From Pedobacter nanyangensis (GTDB lineage Bacteria > Bacteroidota > Bacteroidia > Sphingobacteriales > Sphingobacteriaceae), in the NCBI RefSeq assembly GCF_003313505.1, contig NZ_QMHO01000003.1:248001-312000 (forward strand): a DNA stretch of 64,000 nucleotides, read 5' to 3'. Positions 35,583 to 44,999 of this stretch are shown piece after piece; position 1 is the stretch's first letter, and every line of letters starts with the position of its first letter. A model generated the notes under the pieces. The model did not search any database, was not told where the DNA came from, and worked only from the letters and a program-made list of their open reading frames with translations. The translations under genes were made by a program, and so were the position numbers.

Positions 35583-35609
35583 AAGGCAGAAGCGGTTAAC
35601 TTCTACCTT
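35583..35609 (-). terminator. Intrinsic terminator of tRNA-Arg
   Basis: A 10-bp stem (35600-35609 with 35583-35592, one G-T pair) with a 7-base loop directly follows the tRNA 3' end on the minus strand and is followed by a T run (TTTTTTTGTTT). Confidence 0.85.
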
Positions 35610-35612
35610 TTG

Positions 35613-35686
35613 TGCACTCGTAGGGATTCGAACCCCAAACCTTCTGATCCGTAGTCAGATGCTCTATCCAATTGAGCTACGAATGC
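35613..35686 (-). tRNA. tRNA-Arg (anticodon ACG)
   Basis: A 74-base cloverleaf on the minus strand. The acceptor stem pairs GCATTCG with CGAGTGC (one G-U pair), with discriminator A at 35613. The D-arm contains the TAGCTCAATTGGATAGAG pattern, the anticodon stem TCTGA/TCAGA encloses the loop CTACGGA with anticodon ACG, and the T-arm has GGTTCGAATCC. The CCA end is not encoded (CAA follows), as is common in Bacteroidota. ACG is normally modified to ICG to read CGU/CGC/CGA. A promoter and a terminator frame it as a single-gene unit. Confidence 0.96.
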
Positions 35687-35705
35687 GTTTCCCCCTAAGG
35701 GACTG

Positions 35706-35736
35706 CAAAAGTAATGTTTCAAATTTAAATTCACAA
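35706..35736 (-). promoter_or_regulatory. Promoter of tRNA-Arg
   Basis: On the minus strand TTG (35736-35734) is followed after 20 bp by TACTTTTG (35713-35706), a full match to the Bacteroidota -33/-7 pattern. The predicted start is a few bases before a stretch leading to the tRNA 5' end at 35686. Confidence 0.72.
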
Positions 35737-35812
35737 TTTTTATTGCAAATATTCTAATCACAAAATTTAATTACCTGAAAAGCAACGCATTTGCTCCATT
35801 TAAAGCTCGTCC

Positions 35813-35983
35813 CGCTACAGGCTCATACTGCACCGGCCTTAGCCACCAGGCCGGTATCCGCCCGTATCGGGTTTAGTTTGCAGGTACCGTGCCCTGGTTA
35901 GCGTTTGCTAAACCCTATTGAAGTGGCCATGCTTTTTGCTGCGCTTCAACAAACCTGGTAAATTTTCAAAACTTACCAGGTTT
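35813..35983. repeat. Cluster of dispersed palindromic repeats between tRNA-Arg and the peroxiredoxin gene
   Basis: This gene-free stretch holds two inverted copies of a composite repeat also present at 53830 and 63038. One copy reads outward on the minus strand (35878 to 35813, ends CTAAACCCGAT and AGCGGGAC) and carries an ACCGGCCT/AGGCCGGT palindrome (35832-35855) inside it. A second, partial copy starts at 35909 on the plus strand (CTAAACCCTATTGAAGTGG...CTTTTTG). A further 11-bp palindrome with an A/T core lies at 35951-35983 (AAACCTGGTAA/TTACCAGGTTT). Nothing here looks coding. The hairpin could also serve as a weak 3' end for the peroxiredoxin gene, but it has no T run. Confidence 0.7.
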
Positions 35984-36019
35984 GAGCAGCCCCCGTAAGG
36001 ATGCCGGTTTTGGGAACGC

Positions 36020-36481
36020 TTATCCTGCAACCACTTTGTTAATGGCTGCAAAATCTGGCAGGTTGCCTGCATCTTCCAAAACCTCGGCATAAATCACCTT
36101 ACCTTCTTCGTCAATCACAAAAGCCGAGCGCTTAGCGATGCCTTTTAAACCTAAAAAGTCTTCATACAAGGCACCGTAGGCTGCCGCCGTTTCCTTGTTA
36201 AAATCCGACAGCAAAGGGAACTGGTAAGCTTGTTCTTCCTTAAACTTAGCCAAGGTAAATGGCGAATCAACCGAAACGCCTAAAACTTGTGCGTTTAAAC
36301 CATCGTAATAACCAAAGTTATCTCTCATGGTGCAAAGCTGCGTGGTGCAAACCCCTGTAAAAGCCAAAGGGAAAAAGTGAAGCACTACTTTTTTACCTTT
36401 AAAATCGCCCAAAGAAACTTCTTTTAGCGTTGTATCCTTTAATTTAAAATCTGGAGCCTGGGCCCCTACTTGTAATGACAT
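36020..36481 (-). CDS. Peroxiredoxin (AhpE/Bcp-type thiol peroxidase)
   Basis: Cytosolic peroxidase reducing hydroperoxides with thiols. The 153-residue protein is started at the ATG at 36481 (SLQVGAQAPDFKLKD); an upstream in-frame ATG would add 20 residues with no family match. The thioredoxin-fold motif LAFTGVCTTQLC (about 39-50) carries the peroxidatic Cys45, with Cys50 as a possible resolving residue in the same helix. VVLHFFP and VLGVSVDSPF are the flanking family strands. It is downstream of the RmlD-like gene on the same strand with a 75-bp gap. Confidence 0.92.
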   Translation of the reverse strand: MSLQVGAQAPDFKLKDTTLKEVSLGDFKGKKVVLHFFPLAFTGVCTTQLCTMRDNFGYYDGLNAQVLGVSVDSPFTLAKFKEEQAYQFPLLSDFNKETAAAYGALYEDFLGLKGIAKRSAFVIDEEGKVIYAEVLEDAGNLPDFAAINKVVAG

Positions 36482-36556
36482 ATATTTATAATTTGATAAT
36501 TTATTTAATTCGATGATTGGCTGATTAGCGTATTGTTGCACTAGCCAATGGTTCCT

Positions 36557-37456
36557 CTATCCCAACTGTTTGCGCACCAAAGCCAACCCCTCCTCAAAAC
36601 TATGCGGTTGGTAGTTCAAATCGGTCATGGCTTTGTCTAAAATAAAACCAGTTTTTTGGGGGCGCTTGGCTTCCTGTCCTAAACTGTTGGAACTTATCTC
36701 GGTAATTAGCGACTTATCCAGGCTCCAGAAATCGGCAACTTTTCGCACCAGTTCCGCAATCGTCATCATTTCTCCCCCTGAAATGTGGTAAATCCCTTTT
36801 GCGCCATACTTAACGGCCAACAGGCAGGCTTCGGCCAAATCTTCCGCCAGGGTAGGCATACGCCATTGGTCGTTCACCACCTTAACCTGGTTTCCTTTTT
36901 CTAAAGCGCCCTTGGCCCAAAGTACTATATTGCTTCGGCTCATATCCTTCAGTATGCCATAAACCAAAATAGTTCTGATAATAGTCCAGTCGCCGCTCAT
37001 TTGCTGCGTAATCTGCTCGGCTTCCAATTTACTTTTCCCGTAAAAGCTTAGCGGCTTTGGCTCATCAAGTTCCTGATAAGGACCGTTCAACCCATCGAAA
37101 ACAAAATCGGTAGATACATATATAAAGTGTATGCCCATTTTTTCGCAAAGCGAAGCCAAAGTAGCCGTAGCTTTTACATTGAGGTTCCAACAGGCCTCGT
37201 TCTGTTGGTGGCAAATGTCCACATTGGTCATGGCGGCAGTATGTATAAGTACATGGGGCCTATGCTTTTTCAAAACAGCTTCCGCTTGTCCTGCATCCAA
37301 AACATCCAGCTGCTCGTACACATAGCCGTCTTTAATCGGATATTTATTTTCTCCTCTATTGGTGGCCACCAGATTCACCACACCATCTGCTAAAACTTTT
37401 TCGGTTATTTTCTGCCCTAAAAGGCCGTTACTACCTGTAACCAATACTGTTTTCAT
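36557..37456 (-). CDS. RmlD-like NAD(P)-dependent sugar nucleotide reductase
   Basis: Short-chain dehydrogenase of the dTDP-4-dehydrorhamnose reductase/RmlD_sub_bind family, 299 residues. The ATG at 37456 gives KTVLVTGSNGLLGQKI, the Rossmann motif (residues 6-13); an upstream in-frame start would add 13 residues outside the fold and is rejected. Catalytic motif YGKSKLEAE (YXXXK, near 140-148), and HTAAMTNVDICH is characteristic of RmlD. No other rml genes are nearby, so a role in dTDP-rhamnose synthesis is uncertain; homologues also act as methionine adenosyltransferase beta-like or general sugar reductases. Divergent from atpD. Confidence 0.85.
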   Translation of the reverse strand: MKTVLVTGSNGLLGQKITEKVLADGVVNLVATNRGENKYPIKDGYVYEQLDVLDAGQAEAVLKKHRPHVLIHTAAMTNVDICHQQNEACWNLNVKATATLASLCEKMGIHFIYVSTDFVFDGLNGPYQELDEPKPLSFYGKSKLEAEQITQQMSGDWTIIRTILVYGILKDMSRSNIVLWAKGALEKGNQVKVVNDQWRMPTLAEDLAEACLLAVKYGAKGIYHISGGEMMTIAELVRKVADFWSLDKSLITEISSNSLGQEAKRPQKTGFILDKAMTDLNYQPHSFEEGLALVRKQLG

Positions 37457-37529
37457 ATCGGCTAAATTATCATTTATTAAACTGTTGAAAAACATTTTAT
37501 TTCTATATAAAATTTACATTAAAATTTAA

Positions 37530-37537
37530 TAACTTTG
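37530..37537 (+). promoter_or_regulatory. -7 promoter box of atpD
   Basis: TAACTTTG matches TAnnTTTG. The predicted 5' leader is about 65 bases and contains a small hairpin (AGGCG at 37551-37555 with CGCCT at 37564-37568). Confidence 0.55.
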
Positions 37538-37589
37538 CCATCCGAAAAGCAGGCGCACAAAAACGCCTTTAACATTTTGATTTTTATAA

Positions 37590-39110
<1,521 letters not shown>

Positions 39111-39116
39111 AGTTAA

Positions 39117-39212
39117 AAGTAATAAGTTGTAAGTAGTAAGTTTAAAACTCGCTACTTACAATCATCAAGTTTGGGTTCTGAATTTATAACCTAAAACTTA
39201 TAACTTACAACG
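39117..39212. repeat. Imperfect inverted repeat in the atpD-atpC spacer
   Basis: The spacer is made of AAGTTGTAAGT...TAAGTTT-type words at its left end and their complement (AAACTTATAACTTACAAC) at its right end. A related string appears at 58092-58122 between the methyltransferase and leuD genes, so it belongs to a dispersed A/T-rich palindromic family. Confidence 0.6.
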
Positions 39213-39214
39213 TA

Positions 39215-39460
39215 ATGAACTTAGAAATATTAACTCCAGATAAGAAAGTTTTCGAAGGCGAAGTAACCGCGGTTACCGTTCCCGGAACTTCCGGCTCTTT
39301 TCAAATCTTGAAAGACCACGCTCCGATCATTTCTACTTTAGAAGATGGTCCAGTGATTGTAAAGGAAACAGCAGGCGAAAATATCTACAACATCAAAGGC
39401 GGTGTGGTAGAAGTACTGGATAATAAAATTATCGTTTTAGCTGAAGCTGTTGTAGCTTAG
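39215..39460 (+). CDS. atpC: ATP synthase F1 subunit epsilon, short form
   Basis: Epsilon subunit of F1, connecting the catalytic head with the rotor. Only 81 residues: the N-terminal beta-sandwich domain (LEILTPDKKVFEGEVTAVTVPG..., ILKDHAPIIS, NIKGGVVEVLDNKIIVLAEA) is complete, while the C-terminal two-helix domain that inhibits ATP hydrolysis in E. coli (total length about 139) is missing. Short epsilon subunits are known in Bacteroidota and relatives, so this is a lineage trait rather than a truncation. Followed directly by a terminator. Confidence 0.96.
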   Translation: MNLEILTPDKKVFEGEVTAVTVPGTSGSFQILKDHAPIISTLEDGPVIVKETAGENIYNIKGGVVEVLDNKIIVLAEAVVA

Positions 39461-39475
39461 GCTAGCCGTTTGAAT

Positions 39476-39511
39476 AACAAAAAAGCCCCGCACATGCGGG
39501 GCTTTTTTGTT
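39476..39511. terminator. Bidirectional intrinsic terminator
   Basis: A perfect 16-bp stem (39476-39491 with 39496-39511; core GCCCCGC/GCGGGGC, six A/T pairs at the base) with loop ACAT. It serves atpC on the plus strand and the SusC/SusD operon on the minus strand, which converge here. Confidence 0.93.
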
Positions 39512-39555
39512 GGAATTAACTGCGGCCGTTATTGATTTTTCGAAGCCTTAATCCT

Positions 39556-40035
39556 TTAGGGATAAACACATCTTACGCCCACCCGCCTATAGTTTTTCGA
39601 AACCTTAACCTTATCATTGCCCACCAATTCCAGCACGAGCAATGTGGTGCCCACGCCGGTAGGCAAAGATTGAATTTTAATGTTCCCCTTGCTACTGCCT
39701 GCATTTATGGTAAATACTTTTCCGTTAGCAATTGCAAAATCCCTGCCCTCCACTGCGGTAGTTTCACCATCTACGATCCTAAACTGCAAGTTTTGGTTCT
39801 CTGTAGGTTGCAGCCCCATCAAATTAACCTGAAAAGATACTTCGGCGTTACCAGGATTAACCGTTCTGGTTACAATTGGGTAATCTTTTCCAACGGCAAA
39901 AGTTGTAGTAACCGCATCTTCAAATTCGAGGCTATTATCGGTAATTAGATATCGCTCGTTAAAATCTTTCTGACAAGCGCTTAGCCCTAAAGCCATGATT
40001 AGGGCAAACAGGTAAAATATATTTCTTTTCATCAT
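39556..40035 (-). CDS. Small SusCD-associated lipoprotein of unknown function
   Basis: Lipoprotein of 159 residues: signal peptide with a lipobox ending LSAC (Cys21; LGLSACQKDF). The mature part is beta-rich, with VSFQVNLMG and a GxTxxGxDF-like segment VEGRDFAIANGKVFTI, resembling DUF4843/DUF1735-type surface proteins that accompany SusD. It begins 5 bp after the SusD stop and is the last gene before the terminator. It may help capture the same ligand as the SusC/SusD pair; function is inferred from position only. Confidence 0.72.
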   Translation of the reverse strand: MMKRNIFYLFALIMALGLSACQKDFNERYLITDNSLEFEDAVTTTFAVGKDYPIVTRTVNPGNAEVSFQVNLMGLQPTENQNLQFRIVDGETTAVEGRDFAIANGKVFTINAGSSKGNIKIQSLPTGVGTTLLVLELVGNDKVKVSKNYRRVGVRCVYP

Positions 40036-40039
40036 CTTC

Positions 40040-41455
40040 TTAATAGTTAAAATTTTGCTTTAATGCCCCTTCACTGGCGTTTACCTCTCTAATTGGGATT
40101 GGCGCCAGCATCCTGTAATCCGTAAACAGCAAATTTCCTGTGGGCTTATTTACATCCATTCCATTGCGCTTCAAGTCAAACCATCGATGTCCCTCAAAAG
40201 CGAGTTCTAGGCGTCTCTGCAAAAGTATTTCCTCTAAAAGTGCGACATCAGTTAAATTAACCGAAGCCAGGCCTGCACGATTTCTGATCTTGTTTACATC
40301 GGCCAATGCGTTACCGTACTCCGCCGGGCCCATTTTATAGTAAGCCTCTGCTCGGTTAAGGTAAACTTCGGAAAGTCGTAGGATAGGCACATTATCCAGG
40401 CCCAAGGTGCCATTTTTGGAGATGAACTTATACATTTCCAAAAAGGGTGCATTTTTTCCCACACCATTCCTGATCAATCCTCTCCTAACGTCAGCCGTTT
40501 GATAAAGTGCATAAAAAGTTGGATCAACCGCCAAAACCGCCTGAATGGTAAAAACCGTCCCATCATAGGTTGCTCTGGAAGTGTAGGTAGATCTCAATGA
40601 CCTATCAGAGCCCACGTTTTCAGAAACGTTGAACTTCAGTTCAAAAATTGATTCGGGATGAACGTCCTTACGCCAGTCTGCCAAAAAATTAGCCGTAGTA
40701 GAAAATATGGCGGTAGTTTCGGAAATCGTCCTGTTGGACATTTCTACCGCCTTAGGATAATCACCTTTGTATAAAGCTACCCTCGAAAACAATGCACTTA
40801 CCGCAGCCTTAGTTACCCGATGGATCGTAGTACTATTTGATATCGATAGATTTTGATGCGCTTTGTTCAAGTCGTCGTAAATCTGATTGTAAACCGCATC
40901 AATACTTGGCCTGGCCAATGAAGATATCTTGGTGACATCATCTACACCTACCAACATCAAAGGTACTCCACCGTAATTATATTGGTTGATGACTGCCGTG
41001 GGATCATAAGCATAGGCACGCATTAGATCATGATAGCACAAAGCCCTTAAAAAGTAGGCTTGTCCCAGTGTATTTGCCTTCCAATTAGTTTCAAAATTCT
41101 GGGCATTCAGTGCATCAAGTATCAGGTTGGTTTGGTTAATGGCGTAATAGGCTATTTGCCAGCTTGCAAAATGGGCGTTTCTGCCATTGGTACTTTCGTT
41201 GGCCAAGTGGGAGGCATTTGCGGTGTGCTTGGCGTTATCCGAAAGCGCTTCGGATAGCGCCAGGTAGTCTCTCCCGTAAAGGGTATAATTTTGAAGTCGT
41301 GAGTAAACCGATACCAGGGCGGCCTCAATCCCTTCTTTTGAGGTTAATGCCATAGAGGAATCTATCGACTGTTTTGGATCAATTTCCAATAACTTTTCGC
41401 AGGCGCTGGAAAACAAGCTCAATGCGATGAAAACAATATAATATCTAAATTTCAT
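40040..41455 (-). CDS. SusD/RagB-family nutrient-binding outer-membrane lipoprotein
   Basis: Surface lipoprotein that forms the lid of the SusC transporter and binds the ligand. 471 residues from the ATG at 41455 (KFRYYIVFIALSLFSSAC; lipobox Cys19); an ATG three codons upstream is equally possible. SusD hallmarks are the N-terminal TPR-like helices (LVSVYSRLQNYTL), the QAYFLRALCYHDLMRAYA stretch (about residues 132-149), PILRLSEVYLNRAEAYYKMG (about 361-380) and the C-terminal LELAFEGHRWFDLKRNG. It follows SusC with a gap of 15 bp. The ligand is unknown. Confidence 0.93.
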   Translation of the reverse strand: MKFRYYIVFIALSLFSSACEKLLEIDPKQSIDSSMALTSKEGIEAALVSVYSRLQNYTLYGRDYLALSEALSDNAKHTANASHLANESTNGRNAHFASWQIAYYAINQTNLILDALNAQNFETNWKANTLGQAYFLRALCYHDLMRAYAYDPTAVINQYNYGGVPLMLVGVDDVTKISSLARPSIDAVYNQIYDDLNKAHQNLSISNSTTIHRVTKAAVSALFSRVALYKGDYPKAVEMSNRTISETTAIFSTTANFLADWRKDVHPESIFELKFNVSENVGSDRSLRSTYTSRATYDGTVFTIQAVLAVDPTFYALYQTADVRRGLIRNGVGKNAPFLEMYKFISKNGTLGLDNVPILRLSEVYLNRAEAYYKMGPAEYGNALADVNKIRNRAGLASVNLTDVALLEEILLQRRLELAFEGHRWFDLKRNGMDVNKPTGNLLFTDYRMLAPIPIREVNASEGALKQNFNY

Positions 41456-41470
41456 GATTATCATTTTTAA

Positions 41471-44400
41471 TTAAAAGCCCAACTGAATGCCAAAGTAATA
41501 GGATTTTGTAACGGGTATTACCCCTGTGTTGGAGTTGGTGTTACTGCCTACTACATAAAACTCCGGATCGTAACCTGTAAATTTTGTCCATGTGTAGAGG
41601 TTATTTCCCTGCACAAACAATTTTGCGCTTCTTACTTTTAGTTTAGAGCTCCATTTTTGTGGAACCGTATAAGCGAGGTTGATATTTTTTAGCCTGATGT
41701 ATGAACCATCCTGCAAATATCTGGTAGAGGCCAAATCGCCTCTGGCGCTGTTTCTTTCCGCTGCATTGTCTATAGGCCGCGGCACTGAAGTAATCTGGCC
41801 TTCGTGTGTCCAACGATTGTTGTAATACAGGAGCATGCTATTGATTTGCGAGTCGCCCTTTCTGGACATTGTTCTTCCCATGTTATCGTAAACCGTACGG
41901 CCATAATCATATTGAAAAAACACGCCCAATGAAAACCCTTTATAATCGAACGTATTGTTTAGGCCTCCAAAAAAGTCTGGCAGTTCATTGGGGAAACCAT
42001 AAGGCGCATAGTCCGAGGTTTGCATTGCCCCTGGGTTATAGGTGTAGTTTCCTGTTTTATCGTACCAAACGGCACGGCCCGTAGCAGCATTTACGCCTGC
42101 ATACTGCGGCAATACAAAAGTTCGCAGCGAATATCCTACCCTAACGGTATTGTCCCCTGGCAGTTCTGTTAAGTGATCATACAATTTTTTAACTTCATTG
42201 CGCTGGAAAGAGATGTTAAAGGTGGAAGTCCATTTGAAGTTTTTGGAACTGATCCAATTGCTTCCAACCTCAAACTCCAAACCTTGGTTAACCACTTCGC
42301 CCAGGTTTTGGTAAATGTCATTATAACCTCCGGCCCAGGCCACCGGTTTGCTCAACAAGAGGTCTGTACTTTTACGGCTATACGCTTCAACAGCCCCAAA
42401 TACCTTGTTCCTAAACAGGGTATAATCCAAGCCAAGGTTTAAGGTTACGTTACGCTCCCATCTTAATTTAGAATTTCCCAGTGTATTAGCCCTGATACCT
42501 GCTTGCCCATTGTAAGAAACTCCGCCACCGTACAACGATCGAGAATCGAAATTACCTATTTGGTCGTTACCGGTTTCACCATAGCCAATGCGCAGCTTCA
42601 ATTGGTTGATTAATGATTTATTGGCGATAAAATCTTCCCTGGAGATATCCCAGCCCAATGAAATTGCAGGGAACCAACCAAATTTAGTGCCCGAGCCAAA
42701 CCTCGAAGAACCATCGTAGCGAATAATACCTGATGCCATATATTTACTATCATAGTTGTAGTTGGCCTGAAAAAAGCTTCCCAACCTTTTAAAACCAGTC
42801 CAAGAAGAGGAAGCAGAAGTAATGGTAGCCGCCGAGGCCATTTGCTGGAACAGGTGGTTTGGAAATCCCTCACCGGTAACATTACTGCTCTGATTTTCGA
42901 AAGACCTGTATTCTACCCCCAAAAGTGTATTTAATTGATGCTTGCCTTTTAACTGCGGATCGAACTGTAAAACGTATGAAGTAGTAAACGTAATGGGCTT
43001 GAACTGATACTCGGTTAAAATGCCTTTTCTTTGGTAACCGTCAATACTCCTCGGATCGTAATACTGACGGGCGGATATGTCCCGATAATCCAAGCCCACT
43101 AAACCTTTAAGAGACAGGTGGTCTAAAATCCTGTATTTCACCTGTAGATTTCCAAACAAGCTATTGTTTTTCTCTAACGATTCGTTTAATTCAGTTGAGT
43201 GCAGGGTGTTTCTGGTAAAAGTTCCCGGAAATCCGGTATAGCTCATATTGTAAGAGCCATCTTCATTATAGATGGGAAGAAAAGGCAAAATCATTGGATT
43301 TGCATAACTGGGCGCCGAAAACTGGGTAGTTGTTCCGGCCGAGCCCAAGGGGCCATGTTGCTTTATGGCAGAAAGATTGATGCTTGACAAAACCTCTATT
43401 CTGCTGGTGAGCTTGTTGGCATAATTCAAATTAACTGTACCACGTGAAAAATCAGAACCGATAATACTTCCTTCGGTATCTTCCCAGCTGCCAGAAAACC
43501 GATAATTACTTTTCTCGGTCCCTCCGGATATGGCCAAATCATATTTTCCGGTTTTTCCGTCGGTGTAGGCTGCCCGTTGCCAATCATAAGTTTTTAAAGC
43601 GGCAATATCCTGTGCGGTGTAGGTAGTAGGTAGCTGAGATTGGGTCAGCACCTGATTCCAAACCTGTGCATCGGTAAATGTTGGATTGTAATTTTTGATG
43701 GCTTCGTACCTGGCATTAAGATATTGCTGAGAATTCATCATATCCAGCAAATTGATGGGCTTTACACCGCCTCCCCTGTAACTTAATTCAACACTTGGTT
43801 TTCCTTGCTTACCTTTTTTTGTGGTAATTAAAACTACGCCGTTTGCCGCCTGTGCCCCATAAACGGAAGCCGCTGCTGCATCTTTTAAAACTTCGATAGA
43901 TTGAATATCTTCTGGATTGATATTGGCCAATGGATTGCTGGAAACGGTGCTCGAGGAGTTTTCAGTGTTCACAATTAATCCGTCAACGATATACAAGGGT
44001 TCGGTACCGGCAGAGATAGAGCCCTGCCCCCTAATCTCAACTTTGATTGCAGCACCGGGTATGCCCACACGGGACTGGATGTTTACCCCGGCCATGCGTC
44101 CCTGCATGGCGCCATCAATACTGGTGGACATTGCCCCGGCAATATCCGAAGCCTTAACAGAGGAAATGGACCCCGTAATTTCCCGCTTTTTCTGTACGGT
44201 GTAGCCTGTCACCACTATTGCGTCTAAATTGGCCATATCTTCCTCTAGCGCAATATCCAACCTAGTGGCATTTCCCAGCATCAGCTCTTGCTGTTTATAG
44301 CCTATAAAGAATACTTGGATAACATCCTCAGGTTTTACATTTTTTAGGAGAAATTTCCCCTGTTGGTCTGTGGTGGTTCCCAAGTTAGTTCCCTTGATCT

Positions 44401-44866
44401 TTACAGAAGCGCCTATCAAGGGCAGCTTAGTAGTCCTGTCTACTACCGTACCTGGCACCTCGTTATTTTGATGGATCACTTCAGCGGGAGCAGCTTGTCC
44501 CAGCTGCCTGTCGTAGATAATAACAATGGTCTTGTTCTTTAATTTATAGGATAGGCCATTTTTTAACAAAACTTCGTTAAGTACTGCGGGCAGCGCCGTT
44601 TTGTGGAATTCCACATCTATGGTTTTGCCCATCAGCTTCTCGCTATATTTGTAAAAAAGATTATAGCCGGTTTGCTTTTCCACTTCGCCCAGGACTTTCT
44701 CTATGGAGATATTTTTCGCGGATAAGGTTACGGTTTGCGAAAAAGTTTTTGCACTGGCATGCAAAAAGCTAAAGATCAATAGCGCTACGACCAGTTTCAT
44801 CAATAAAAAGATTTTCCGATACCGTTCGGACACAAAAAAGCATCCTACATCTAAATTTAAATGCAT
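41471..44866 (-). CDS. SusC/RagA-family TonB-dependent transporter with N-terminal STN signalling domain
   Basis: Outer-membrane active transporter of 1131 residues. Order: long basic N-terminus and signal sequence (hydrophobic core about 23-40), STN domain (about 45-115; VTLSAKNISIEKVLGEVEKQ), carboxypeptidase-regulatory-like domain (about 137-220; PGTVVDRTTKLPLIGASV, GKFLLKNV), plug (about 225-350; GAMQGRMAGVNIQS, PLYIVDGLIV), and the beta barrel ending in YYFGIQLGF with the terminal aromatic residue. The STN domain is the signal-transmitting module that contacts a FecR-type anti-sigma factor, which is encoded immediately upstream. A later ATG (MKLVVALL) would still leave a signal peptide. 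Ligand unknown. Confidence 0.95.
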   Translation of the reverse strand: MHLNLDVGCFFVSERYRKIFLLMKLVVALLIFSFLHASAKTFSQTVTLSAKNISIEKVLGEVEKQTGYNLFYKYSEKLMGKTIDVEFHKTALPAVLNEVLLKNGLSYKLKNKTIVIIYDRQLGQAAPAEVIHQNNEVPGTVVDRTTKLPLIGASVKIKGTNLGTTTDQQGKFLLKNVKPEDVIQVFFIGYKQQELMLGNATRLDIALEEDMANLDAIVVTGYTVQKKREITGSISSVKASDIAGAMSTSIDGAMQGRMAGVNIQSRVGIPGAAIKVEIRGQGSISAGTEPLYIVDGLIVNTENSSSTVSSNPLANINPEDIQSIEVLKDAAAASVYGAQAANGVVLITTKKGKQGKPSVELSYRGGGVKPINLLDMMNSQQYLNARYEAIKNYNPTFTDAQVWNQVLTQSQLPTTYTAQDIAALKTYDWQRAAYTDGKTGKYDLAISGGTEKSNYRFSGSWEDTEGSIIGSDFSRGTVNLNYANKLTSRIEVLSSINLSAIKQHGPLGSAGTTTQFSAPSYANPMILPFLPIYNEDGSYNMSYTGFPGTFTRNTLHSTELNESLEKNNSLFGNLQVKYRILDHLSLKGLVGLDYRDISARQYYDPRSIDGYQRKGILTEYQFKPITFTTSYVLQFDPQLKGKHQLNTLLGVEYRSFENQSSNVTGEGFPNHLFQQMASAATITSASSSWTGFKRLGSFFQANYNYDSKYMASGIIRYDGSSRFGSGTKFGWFPAISLGWDISREDFIANKSLINQLKLRIGYGETGNDQIGNFDSRSLYGGGVSYNGQAGIRANTLGNSKLRWERNVTLNLGLDYTLFRNKVFGAVEAYSRKSTDLLLSKPVAWAGGYNDIYQNLGEVVNQGLEFEVGSNWISSKNFKWTSTFNISFQRNEVKKLYDHLTELPGDNTVRVGYSLRTFVLPQYAGVNAATGRAVWYDKTGNYTYNPGAMQTSDYAPYGFPNELPDFFGGLNNTFDYKGFSLGVFFQYDYGRTVYDNMGRTMSRKGDSQINSMLLYYNNRWTHEGQITSVPRPIDNAAERNSARGDLASTRYLQDGSYIRLKNINLAYTVPQKWSSKLKVRSAKLFVQGNNLYTWTKFTGYDPEFYVVGSNTNSNTGVIPVTKSYYFGIQLGF

Positions 44867-44999
44867 AGTGTTTGGTTGTTTTAGATAATAGTTTGAAAGT
44901 TGATTAACTCACCTCCTTAAGTGGCCTAGGCACCAATAAGGCTATGTATCTAAATGACGACTATAGCATTAAATAGGGTAACAGTTTTTTAAATTTTAG

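Noticed and set aside
35813..35983. CRISPR array or insertion sequence near tRNA-Arg
   Set aside because: The repeats are palindromic, differ in length and are not regularly spaced; no transposase gene or tRNA-end duplication is present.
39532..39948. 138-codon open frame on the plus strand antisense to the SusCD-associated lipoprotein
   Set aside because: The opposite strand encodes a protein with a clear lipobox and operon context; this frame has no signal or family feature.
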